Shown: positions 1 through 5,242 of the stretch, in pieces | Numbering within the stretch: position 1 is the first letter of the stretch | How the letters are laid out: the number at the start of each line of letters is the position of its first letter | DNA from: Chloroflexota bacterium | Lineage (GTDB): Bacteria; Chloroflexota; Anaerolineae; Promineifilales; Promineifilaceae | Direction: 5' to 3' | DNA: 5,242 bases | Assembly: GCA_963169155.1 (NCBI GenBank) | Contig: CAUJGI010000029.1 | Location: forward strand, 1 to 5,242 | Position numbers and translations under genes: made by a program | Notes under the pieces: generated by a model | Database searches by the model: none | The model's input: only the letters and a program-made list of their open reading frames with translations | Told to the model about the DNA's origin: nothing

Positions 1-1008
1 CACAGCGGGGGCAGAGGTCAGTTCAATGTTGGTCAGCGTGGTAGACCCATGGTTGGTGACCCCCAATTCCAGGGTGACATCTTCCCCTTCTTCTACCGTG
101 ACCGCATCTGGCTGAGCCACCAGCTCCAGGCGCGGATCGACCACGTTGGGGGAGATGATGCTCTCCGCCTCAACCGGGTACGCCAGATCGGTGGCCGTGG
201 CGAGGACTGAAGCGTTGTTTTCCATGCCCGGCGAGGCGTTTTCCACCGTGCACGTGTAGCTGGTATTTTCCCCTGGAGCCAGATCCGGCAGGCTGCCGAT
301 CGCGCGGTCGCAGCTGGGAAACGCCTTGTTGCTGACCACCAGGTCATGCAAAGCCACATCACCGTTGTTTTGGATGGTTATCTCAACAGTAAACGAATCA
401 CCCAGCAAAATGTTGGGCGGCATAACCTCCTGGCTGATTTGTATGGCCGGGTTGTAAACCTCAACAAAATCAACAAAGACGTTGGCAATAAAGAGCTGCA
501 GGGTGTTTTGATCCATTTCCATAGCCAGGCTGATCTCTTGCCCGGCATACTGGCTGATGTCGATGAGCGCGTTTTGCCAGACGGCCGAACCGGTAGGACC
601 GTTGATCGTCAGCGTCCAAACCTCATCGTCGTTGATGAACACCCGGGCCTGGTCTTGATTGAGCACATCGACTGCGCCTTTGAAGGGGGCGTACCAGAAG
701 GAAAGAACGGCCGCATCTGGCCCCAGCGTCATAGTCTGGCGGACACCATTGTTGCGCACGCCGTTATTGCAAAGCCCGCCCAGCCACAGCGATCGGCTGC
801 CCTCATAGTTGCCGGTTAAACCACCCGTGCCGGTCCAGTTGCCCAGGCCGCTAATCGTGCAGTTTGAGTTGAAATATTCGGTCCAGCCGGATGGGTTGTT
901 TTCAAAGCTGCCGTCGTTGATGAGCCCTGCTGCAAGCTGGGAGACGATGAAAAGCGAGATGATAAGAATTGAGGCAATTCGAAGGGTGAAGATTCGTCGC
1001 CGTTTCAT
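1..1008 (-). CDS. Exported DUF11/CARDB-repeat surface protein, N-terminal part (3' end beyond the window)
   Basis: The frame is open for 336 codons from ATG at 1008 to the left edge, so the C-terminus is missing. The start is supported by AGGA at 1016-1019, 7 nt before the ATG, and by a signal peptide directly after it: MKRRR, a hydrophobic core at about residues 10-23, and a likely cleavage near SQLAAG (residues 23-28). Residues about 28-185 form a beta-rich domain that opens with NDGSFENNPSGW. This resembles the carbohydrate-binding-like jelly rolls that often start secreted proteins of this kind. Residues about 187-288 are a DUF11/CARDB-like module (FTVEITIQNNG, then LAPGENTSYTCTVEN), and a second module begins near 293 (VTLELGVTNHGSTTL). 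Such modules usually act as stalks or adhesive repeats outside the cell, so more copies may follow off the window. The gene lies 180 bp after the pseudokinase gene on the same strand. The signal peptide and repeats are seen directly; surface adhesion or sugar binding is inferred. Confidence 0.85.
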   Translation of the reverse strand, partial: MKRRRIFTLRIASILIISLFIVSQLAAGLINDGSFENNPSGWTEYFNSNCTISGLGNWTGTGGLTGNYEGSRSLWLGGLCNNGVRNNGVRQTMTLGPDAAVLSFWYAPFKGAVDVLNQDQARVFINDDEVWTLTINGPTGSAVWQNALIDISQYAGQEISLAMEMDQNTLQLFIANVFVDFVEVYNPAIQISQEVMPPNILLGDSFTVEITIQNNGDVALHDLVVSNKAFPSCDRAIGSLPDLAPGENTSYTCTVENASPGMENNASVLATATDLAYPVEAESIISPNVVDPRLELVAQPDAVTVEEGEDVTLELGVTNHGSTTLTNIELTSAPAV

Positions 1009-1188
1009 GGGATTTTCCTGTAAATTTTATATTGGTCTCAGGCCCGGAGAACAGAGCTAGGTTAAGGCACAAGACAGCACAATCTTCGGTTGTTTGTTCC
1101 GGGTTTCCGCAAGGGTTGTTGATTTAGTTTTCCGTCAAAATGTTGCAGCGCACCTTAAGGAGTTGCGATCTCGGGTAGAGTTGGACGG
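1009..1188. other. Intergenic gap between the pseudokinase gene and the DUF11 gene
   Basis: This 180-bp gap has no convincing terminator hairpin with a T-run after the kinase-like gene, so read-through into the DUF11 gene is possible. On the minus strand a TATAAA (1026-1031) lies close to the DUF11 start, but it would leave a leader of only about 11 nt and has no good -35 box. It is therefore not called as a promoter. A CCTTAAGG palindrome lies near 1153-1160; its meaning is unknown. Confidence 0.4.
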
Positions 1189-2781
1189 TCAAGGACCAGA
1201 TTCGGTCGGGCGTGTAGGGGTCGGTGGTGTAGGTGGTGGCGGCGAGGTTGGATTTGGACCGGGTGGCGGCGAGGTGGGTGATCCGGGTACGGCCGTTGGT
1301 GGTACCGGTGTATTGGTCGCAACGGGTGAGAAGCGCACCCAAATTTGCTGGCCCACGCTCAGCAGGGTGCTTTCAAGACAGTTCACTTCCTGCAGCTGTT
1401 GTACCGTTGTGTTGGTTGCCTGGCCAATGGCCGACAGCGAATCGTTCGCCTGGATGGCATACAGCACCCAACCAAACGGCGGCGAGGGAACACAGTTGGC
1501 CACTTGTGTGGGTTCGCTGGTGGGGGTGTCGGAGGGTTGGGTTGGCTCGGTACTGGTCGGTTCGGGTTCGGTTGTTGAGGTGGGTGGTAACTCGGTTGGT
1601 GTGGCGGGGGCGGTTGTTTCGGTGGGCGTTGCAGTGGGTGGGTCGGTGGCGATGACGAGAGGCTGGGCTTCGGCTTCCTGCATTTGCTCTGCCACCGTGG
1701 CCGTAGGGCCAGCTGGCTCAAGAGGCTCTGCTGTGCCAGGCAGCAGCACCGATTCTGGCGTCGGTGACGCTGCGCCACGCTGCCGCGTGCCGCCGCGTGC
1801 CCACAGCATCACCAAAAGCAGCAAAACAAGCACCACAAAAGCAGGCACAACAATCTTGAGAATCTTTGGCTGGCTGACACGTCTGGCCAGCAGCAGCCAG
1901 GCTGGCGGCGGTGGTGGCGGCGGCGCGTTTTCCGCAGCGAGGGCCTGCTCCAGCGCTTTTTGCTGGTCGGCGGCCGTTTCGTAGCGGCTCCACTCTTTTT
2001 GCCAGATGCTGTCGCGCACGGCCGTATACGTTGCCTCGGTCAAACCTGGGCGCAGTTCGTGCAGCGGCATTTCCCGCACGGAGCCTTTGTGCTCAAAAAT
2101 GTCCCACTCAGACACGGGCAGCGGTGGCAGCTGCCCGGCCAGCAGGCGGTAGAGCAAAATGCCCAGCGAAAAAACATTGCTCCGGCCCGACAACGTTTTG
2201 CCCGCCAGCTGCTCCGGCGAACGATAATCCAGCTGGCGTGGCTCTCCTGTCGCGGCGGGCGCTGGTGGCGGCGGGGTGGGTGGCACCACCAGATCCAGCA
2301 AAACCGGCTTGCCGAGGGCGTCTACAAAGATATTCTCCGGGCGCAGATCGTGATGAAACAGGCCGGTGGGATGGGCCGTGGCCAAACCCGCGGCGATCTG
2401 CTGCACCAATTCAATCGAGCGGCGAACGTGGCTTTGGTCTGTCGGGTCGGGCGTGGCTAAAAAGAGCGGGTGATTGGCCAGGAACTGCCCTTCCTGGTAA
2501 GGAAAGATGGCATACGGCCGTTTTTCGGCCGTGCCATAATCTACAACAGGTAGAATATTTTCGTGGGCCAGCTGAGCGACCGTTTCGGCCCGGCGCAAAA
2601 AACGGTCAGGTAAATCACCGGTAACGGCTTCTGGACGTAAGGTAACCAGGAACACGGGCTTGCCAGTTTTTTCATCCGTGGCCCGGTAGATGGCACTGAC
2701 TGCCTGCTCCACCAGCTGTTCCTGCAGTGAATAATGACTTATTTGGTTGAGGTTGCTATTTTTGTTTTGTACCGATGGCAT
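1189..2781 (-). CDS. Membrane-anchored Ser/Thr-kinase-like protein (predicted pseudokinase) with extracellular LysM domain
   Basis: This 530-aa protein has a PknB-like layout. A kinase-like domain (about residues 17-280) is followed by seven prolines (287-293), basic residues and a transmembrane helix (about 310-328). A Pro/Thr/Glu-rich stalk (about 338-428) follows, then a LysM domain (about 438-482) and a Pro/Ser/Thr tail to 530. Kinase landmarks are recognisable: HHDLRPEN (143-150, HRD-loop Asp145 and Asn150), LLDLVV (161-166, DFG position, Asp163), SPEQL (188-192, APE) and GRSNVFSLG (199-207). Several catalytic features are missing. The glycine loop reads LVEQAVSAIYRA, the VAIK lysine is Val46 (VFLV), the alphaC glutamate is Arg64, DFG is DLV, and SD in subdomain IX is SN. 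LysM shows YAIQANDSLSAIG and LLSVGQQIWV; Cys430 and Cys468 could pair. LysM domains bind peptidoglycan or chitin-type glycans, so a wall-sensing or scaffolding role without normal phosphotransfer is inferred. ATG at 2781 is the only sensible start, although no Shine-Dalgarno is visible. Confidence 0.93.
   Translation of the reverse strand: MPSVQNKNSNLNQISHYSLQEQLVEQAVSAIYRATDEKTGKPVFLVTLRPEAVTGDLPDRFLRRAETVAQLAHENILPVVDYGTAEKRPYAIFPYQEGQFLANHPLFLATPDPTDQSHVRRSIELVQQIAAGLATAHPTGLFHHDLRPENIFVDALGKPVLLDLVVPPTPPPPAPAATGEPRQLDYRSPEQLAGKTLSGRSNVFSLGILLYRLLAGQLPPLPVSEWDIFEHKGSVREMPLHELRPGLTEATYTAVRDSIWQKEWSRYETAADQQKALEQALAAENAPPPPPPPAWLLLARRVSQPKILKIVVPAFVVLVLLLLVMLWARGGTRQRGAASPTPESVLLPGTAEPLEPAGPTATVAEQMQEAEAQPLVIATDPPTATPTETTAPATPTELPPTSTTEPEPTSTEPTQPSDTPTSEPTQVANCVPSPPFGWVLYAIQANDSLSAIGQATNTTVQQLQEVNCLESTLLSVGQQIWVRFSPVATNTPVPPTAVPGSPTSPPPGPNPTSPPPPTPPTPTRPTESGP
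1903..1923 (-). repeat. Seven-proline codon run (CCN)7
   Basis: Seven consecutive proline codons (CCG/CCA) encode residues 287-293 of the kinase-like protein, just before its transmembrane helix. The run probably forms a stiff spacer between the kinase fold and the membrane. It should need EF-P for smooth translation, and a near-perfect trinucleotide run can change length by slippage. Confidence 0.8.
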
Positions 2782-2849
2782 AAATTAATCAAATCACGTT
2801 AATAACAATACATGGCCCAAATGAGGCACGGATGATTTTAGAGGGTTCC

Positions 2850-2855
2850 ATTATA
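2850..2855 (-). promoter_or_regulatory. Perfect -10 box (TATAAT) upstream of the pseudokinase gene
   Basis: The minus strand reads TATAAT here, which predicts transcription from about 2843 and a leader of about 60 nt to the ATG at 2781. The -35 region is poor; the best candidates are TTTAAC or CTTTAA at 16-17 bp spacing. The sequence CACGTTA (plus strand) occurs both next to this box (2856-2862) and in the leader (2795-2801), and might be a regulator site. The box lies in a 124-bp AT-rich gap, which fits a promoter. Confidence 0.45.
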
Positions 2856-2905
2856 CACGTTACGGAAGTTGGTTAAAGCAAAAAAGGCTAAAAATATATC
2901 TTTGC

Positions 2906-3487
2906 TCATTCTGGCAGAAAGGTAATCTGGCGTTCTTCACTGGTTAGCAACAGCCGATCTTCATCGATCCACTGGAGCTGAAGCTGCCAGACGGCCGTTC
3001 CTACAGCCGGTTCCACGGCCGCAAAATCAATCAAGAGCTGGTACGAATCGCCAAAGTTGGGCCGATCCAGGATGCCCAAAATTTGGCTGGCGTCATTTTG
3101 GCGCAAGGTTAACACAAACTGCTGCCGGGGCTGAAGCGCTGCCGGGTAGGTCCAGTAGAACGCCAGACGGCCGTCTTGCGCCAGGCTGCTTTCGTCGGGT
3201 GGACCAAACAGGGTGATGACGCCCGTTGGCGGCACGTCGGGGCGCGGGGTCAGTGTGGGGGTGGGGCTGGGTAAAATGGTTGCCTGCAAAATTGGCGCGC
3301 GAGTGCCATCGGGCAGCGGCGTCCGGGTGGGGCGAGGCGGGGTGAGGGTGGGGTTGGTGGCAACGGCCGTACCGGTCTGACGCAGAGTCGTCAGGTTATA
3401 GATGCCCAGCGTGACTAGCAAAATCAGCAGCGGCGCTACCGTGAGCCAAAATCGTCTGGTTTTGATTCGCTTTTTGAGCTTCTGCAT
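2906..3487 (-). CDS. Small single-pass membrane protein with Pro/Thr linker and Fn3-like outer domain
   Basis: The protein has 193 residues if it starts at ATG 3487. The frame stays open further upstream to a TTG at 3568, but the ATG is preferred because it puts a basic cytoplasmic start (MQKLKKRIKTRR) directly before a hydrophobic helix (about 13-31) and because a likely promoter lies in between. No Shine-Dalgarno is visible at the ATG. Residues about 44-88 are a Pro/Thr-rich linker (TPPRPTRTPLP, SPTPTLTPRP). Residues about 89-192 look like one beta-sandwich: FGPPDESSL, then LAFYWTYPAALQPRQQFVLTL, then AVWQLQLQWIDE and ERQITFL. This pattern is seen in Fn3-like and Ig-like folds. No catalytic motif is present. 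The same anchor-linker-domain plan occurs in the pseudokinase encoded 124 bp downstream, so the two may work together at the envelope; this is inference. No named family is recognised. Confidence 0.8.
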   Translation of the reverse strand: MQKLKKRIKTRRFWLTVAPLLILLVTLGIYNLTTLRQTGTAVATNPTLTPPRPTRTPLPDGTRAPILQATILPSPTPTLTPRPDVPPTGVITLFGPPDESSLAQDGRLAFYWTYPAALQPRQQFVLTLRQNDASQILGILDRPNFGDSYQLLIDFAAVEPAVGTAVWQLQLQWIDEDRLLLTSEERQITFLPE

Positions 3488-3545
3488 GGACGATGACAAT
3501 AGCGTATGACTCCCGTGCTGAGTTCTTGTGGCTAATACCCTGGGG

Positions 3546-3575
3546 ATTGTAGCATAGCTCCACAGCAACGCTCAA
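3546..3575 (-). promoter_or_regulatory. Sigma70-type promoter for the 193-aa membrane protein gene
   Basis: On the minus strand TTGAGC (3570-3575) is followed after 18 bp by TACAAT (3546-3551). The -10 is extended by TGC directly before it (TGCTACAAT). Transcription would start near 3539, giving a leader of about 50 nt to the ATG at 3487. This supports that ATG over the upstream TTG at 3568, which would lie before the transcription start. Confidence 0.45.
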
Positions 3576-3663
3576 TTAAGCGCAGATAAACAAGGCCAAA
3601 TAAAGGAGTCCTTAGCGGGATTCTCTGCTTCGCTCAGCCCGGCCCACCAGGCCATGAAGCGCC

Positions 3664-3699
3664 AAAAAACAAACGGCGCGATGAGTATCGCGCCGTTTG
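3664..3699 (-). terminator. Rho-independent terminator
   Basis: A perfect 13-bp GC-rich stem (CAAACGGCGCGAT pairing with ATCGCGCCGTTTG) closes a 4-nt loop. On the minus strand it is followed at once by TTTTTT. The plus strand has no T-run after the stem, so it works in one direction only. It lies about 120 bp after the acylase stop codon and should end that transcript, or end a separate small RNA starting near 3748. Confidence 0.9.
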
Positions 3700-3748
3700 C
3701 CTCAGAAAAGAAAGAGGAGCCCCGAATAACTTGTTTGTATCAAGTTAT
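3664..3748 (-). ncRNA. Candidate small RNA, about 85 nt
   Basis: The predicted transcript would start near 3748, 7 nt after the extended -10 box. It opens with a stem-loop (ATAACTTG pairing with CAAGTTAT, 7-nt loop, 3726-3748). A single-stranded C/U-rich stretch follows (GCTCCTCTTTCTTTT, inside 3701-3724), and it ends in the terminator. A 5' hairpin, a pyrimidine-rich seed able to pair with Shine-Dalgarno purines, and a rho-independent end are typical of regulatory sRNAs. The alternative is that this is simply the 3' untranslated region of the acylase mRNA, or an sRNA processed from it. No known RNA family is recognised. Confidence 0.35.
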
Positions 3749-3754
3749 GGCCAG

Positions 3755-3760
3755 ATTGTA
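3755..3760 (-). promoter_or_regulatory. Extended -10 box upstream of the candidate small RNA
   Basis: The minus strand reads ATGCTACAATC, with TACAAT as the -10 and TG one base before it. The same 11 bases occur at the promoter of the 193-aa gene (3545-3555). The -35 region is poor (AGCGGA or GCGGAA at 17-18 bp), so activity would depend on the extended -10. Its predicted start coincides with the foot of the stem-loop at 3726-3748. Confidence 0.3.
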
Positions 3761-3817
3761 GCATGGCGTCAGGTGGGTTCCGCTGTGAGGTTTGTCATCA
3801 TTGGGGTGTGAGGATAA

Positions 3818-5242
3818 TCATAGCCATTTGGTCAGGGTGAGCAGCTGTTTGGTGGCTCCGATAATGTCGGCTTCGTGCCACAAAATGGGGAAATTTTCGC
3901 CTTTCAGCCACATGGGGGCCAGGTCGGCGTAGTGTGGACTGCCCAGATGGCCCGACTGGCCGGGGGCCAACACGGCTTCCGCCTTTTCGATGGCGCTCAT
4001 ATCCACAATGAGCCGGGACGAGACGGAAATGGCGCAGCAGGCAAAACTGCCAGGGCGCATGCCGGCCTGGGCCACCGTATTGCCATCACCCGGCACGGGC
4101 ATTGGGCCAACGTTAAAAATTGGCTCCAGCGAGGCCACCCGGCCCAGGGCATGTTGAAATGTTGCCTGGTGCAGCCGCCCCCACTGCCACTGCGCGGGGT
4201 CATCACCCAGGGTTTGTTGGAGAACGGCCGTACTCTTCCCCAAACAGTCAAACAGCAGCTGGTTTCGCGTAGCCACATTGGTGAACCAGGTGGCGGGCGC
4301 TTCGGTTAAAATGCGCAGCAGGTTGACCAGCCAGTAGCCCTGAAACTCGTTGACCGGATGCAAATTTTCGCTCAAGCCCTGGCCCAGCAGCGCGGGAAGC
4401 AGGTCGGCTGGCACTTTGTCGGGCAGCAGCGCTGCGGTGAGCTGCTCGACCAACACCTCAAACACGGTGCCGCCAATGCTGTCTGTGGTGAGACGGCCGT
4501 CCCATTGGCGCAGCAGGGTGAGGGCCAGCTGGCTGTCCGGCGGCAGGTTGGGTGGGGTAGGCACTGTTTGCAGCAGGGCCACCATCTCCAGACCGGGCAG
4601 GCTGAGCTGGTCGAGCATGTAGCGGCGGCAGTCGTCCTGGCTGTGGCTGGCTTGGCTGTGCAGCAGTTGGCGGATGCGCTCACCGCGGTAGCCGTTGCGC
4701 CACAGCTGGCCCAGGTTGTGGCCGCTTTTTTCCGCGGGCAGCAGGCGGTGGTTGGCCGAGAGGATGATGCCGCTTTTGGGGTTTAGGGCATGGGGCATTT
4801 CGTGAAAGGGCACAATGCCGATCCACTCGTGCGTGTTGGTCCAGCCGGGGGCGGGCATGCTGCCGTCGCCGTTGGCGCGCACCGGCACCTGGCCCGATAC
4901 CCAATGGCCAATGTTGCCCTGGCGGTCGGCGTACAGCAGGTTGAGTGACGGGGCGTGGATGTGGGCCACGGCCGTAACAAACTCATCCCAATTGTTCGCC
5001 ATGTTAAGGTGGCTGAAGCCGTCGATGGTGCAGCCGCCGCGCAGCGCGGTGGAGCTGTAGGCCAGGGGCTGCGGCTCGTTGGCCATCAGCCGGTGAATCA
5101 GCGGGCCGTGGTGGGTGCAGGTGACCATTTCCCTGTGCGGCTTTTGGAAGCGCACGTCGATCACTTCCTCAAACTGCTCAGCCTGCCGCCACGTATCGCC
5201 AAACTGGTAGCGGGTGGCATCGTCCGGGTGCAGCTTTTCGAT
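3818..5242 (-). CDS. Penicillin acylase family (S45) Ntn-hydrolase, C-terminal part (5' end beyond the window)
   Basis: The frame is open from the right edge to TGA at 3818-3820, giving 474 residues. The GTG at 5164 is not the true start, because the 26 codons before it are open and also match the family (IEKLHPDD, then YQFGDTW). Family members hydrolyse amide bonds of acylated substrates such as penicillins or acyl-homoserine lactones, and are made as a precursor that cuts itself before a catalytic serine. That serine lies upstream, off the window; what remains is most of the beta chain. Visible family landmarks are THHGPLI (about 43-49 of the fragment), HLNMANNWDEF (about 78-88), APSLNLLYADRQGNIGHW (about 97-114; its first Asn, near 4940-4942, matches the oxyanion-hole Asn of E. 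coli penicillin G acylase), GDGSMPAPGW and ILSANHR. The C-terminal WGRLHQATFQHALG, PGDGNTVAQ, SSRLIVDMS, GQSGHLGSPHYADL and MWLKGE are also typical. The end is intact. The substrate cannot be told. Confidence 0.93.
   Translation of the reverse strand: MEKLHPDDATRYQFGDTWRQAEQFEEVIDVRFQKPHREMVTCTHHGPLIHRLMANEPQPLAYSSTALRGGCTIDGFSHLNMANNWDEFVTAVAHIHAPSLNLLYADRQGNIGHWVSGQVPVRANGDGSMPAPGWTNTHEWIGIVPFHEMPHALNPKSGIILSANHRLLPAEKSGHNLGQLWRNGYRGERIRQLLHSQASHSQDDCRRYMLDQLSLPGLEMVALLQTVPTPPNLPPDSQLALTLLRQWDGRLTTDSIGGTVFEVLVEQLTAALLPDKVPADLLPALLGQGLSENLHPVNEFQGYWLVNLLRILTEAPATWFTNVATRNQLLFDCLGKSTAVLQQTLGDDPAQWQWGRLHQATFQHALGRVASLEPIFNVGPMPVPGDGNTVAQAGMRPGSFACCAISVSSRLIVDMSAIEKAEAVLAPGQSGHLGSPHYADLAPMWLKGENFPILWHEADIIGATKQLLTLTKWL

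Larger units (their letters stand above)
3488..3817. other. 330-bp intergenic region between the acylase gene and the 193-aa gene
   Basis: No credible protein gene is present here. On the minus strand, in order of transcription, it holds an extended -10 box (3755-3760), a stem-loop (3726-3748), a C/T-rich stretch (3701-3724), a strong terminator (3664-3699) and the promoter of the 193-aa gene (3546-3575). The part at 3600-3660 contains GGCC-rich short palindromes but nothing that can be named. Confidence 0.7.
1289..4975. repeat. Iterated palindromic octamer ACGGCCGT, nine exact copies
   Basis: Exact copies start at 1289, 2018, 2514, 2991, 3167, 3363, 4224, 4493 and 4968. Copies with one end base changed start at 581, 707, 1970, 2525 and 3015. 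A simple base-composition estimate predicts well under one exact copy in a window this size. All nine exact copies lie inside genes, coding Thr-Ala-Val in six, Gly-Arg in two and Arg-Pro in one, so selection acts on the DNA rather than only on the protein. The function is unknown. Confidence 0.85.

Noticed and set aside
346..819. Plus-strand frame of 157 codons opposite the DUF11 gene
   Set aside because: The minus-strand frame has a signal peptide, a ribosome binding site and recognisable repeats over the same bases, while the plus frame has none.
1094..1984. Long plus-strand frame of 296 codons rich in Gly and Val
   Set aside because: It is the complement of the Pro/Thr-rich stalk of the kinase-like gene. 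Low-complexity GGT/GGC codons keep the opposite frame free of stops, and no domain is visible in it.
2870..2906. AGCAAA...TTTGCT inverted repeat after the 193-aa gene as a terminator
   Set aside because: It has only 6 bp of AT-rich stem with a loop of about 20 nt, too weak to support a terminator.
3488..3568. TTG start at 3568 that would add 27 residues to the 193-aa protein
   Set aside because: The extension lies upstream of the predicted transcription start and has no signal-like character. The ATG at 3487 gives a normal cytoplasmic start before the membrane helix.
3572..3655. 27-codon minus-strand frame starting at ATG 3655
   Set aside because: It begins directly after the T-run of the terminator, has no Shine-Dalgarno and overlaps the next promoter, so it is most likely chance.
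5162..5164. GTG at 5164 as the start of the acylase
   Set aside because: The frame is open to the window edge, and the 26 upstream codons match the family, so the true start lies outside.

Overview
The window is about 58% GC by eye and every supported gene lies on the minus strand. The best guess for the host is a member of the Chloroflexota, probably Anaerolineae. The clues are long Pro/Thr-rich ('TPT...PTP') linkers in membrane-anchored proteins, a Ser/Thr-kinase-like protein fused to an extracellular LysM domain, and a DUF11-type secreted protein. This placement comes from protein style only, because no rRNA or marker gene is present.

In the direction of transcription (right to left) the layout is as follows. 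(1) 5242-3818 holds the C-terminal part of a penicillin-acylase-family (S45, Ntn-hydrolase) enzyme whose start lies beyond the right edge. (2) 3817-3488 is a 330-bp gap with a strong rho-independent terminator (3664-3699) and, upstream of it, a stem-loop and an extended -10 box. Together these could define an independent small RNA of about 85 nt. (3) 3487-2906 encodes a 193-aa single-pass membrane protein with a Pro/Thr linker and a Fn3-like outer domain, behind a plausible promoter. (4) 2905-2782 is a short gap with a perfect TATAAT. (5) 2781-1189 encodes a 530-aa protein with a cytoplasmic kinase-like fold, one transmembrane helix, a Pro/Thr stalk and a LysM domain. Its kinase fold has lost the ATP-binding lysine, the alphaC glutamate, the glycine loop and the DFG glycine, so it looks like a pseudokinase. 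(6) 1008-1 encodes the N-terminal 336 residues of an exported protein with a signal peptide, a beta-rich domain and two DUF11/CARDB-like modules. It runs off the left edge.

Three of the four genes (193-aa protein, pseudokinase, DUF11 protein) encode cell-surface or envelope proteins. A role together in sensing or organising the cell wall is possible, but this is inference from adjacency and domain content. The acylase is separated from them by a terminator.

The most striking non-gene signal is the palindromic octamer ACGGCCGT. It occurs nine times exactly in 5.2 kb, always inside genes and in all three codon phases. No mobile element, CRISPR array, tRNA or rRNA was found.
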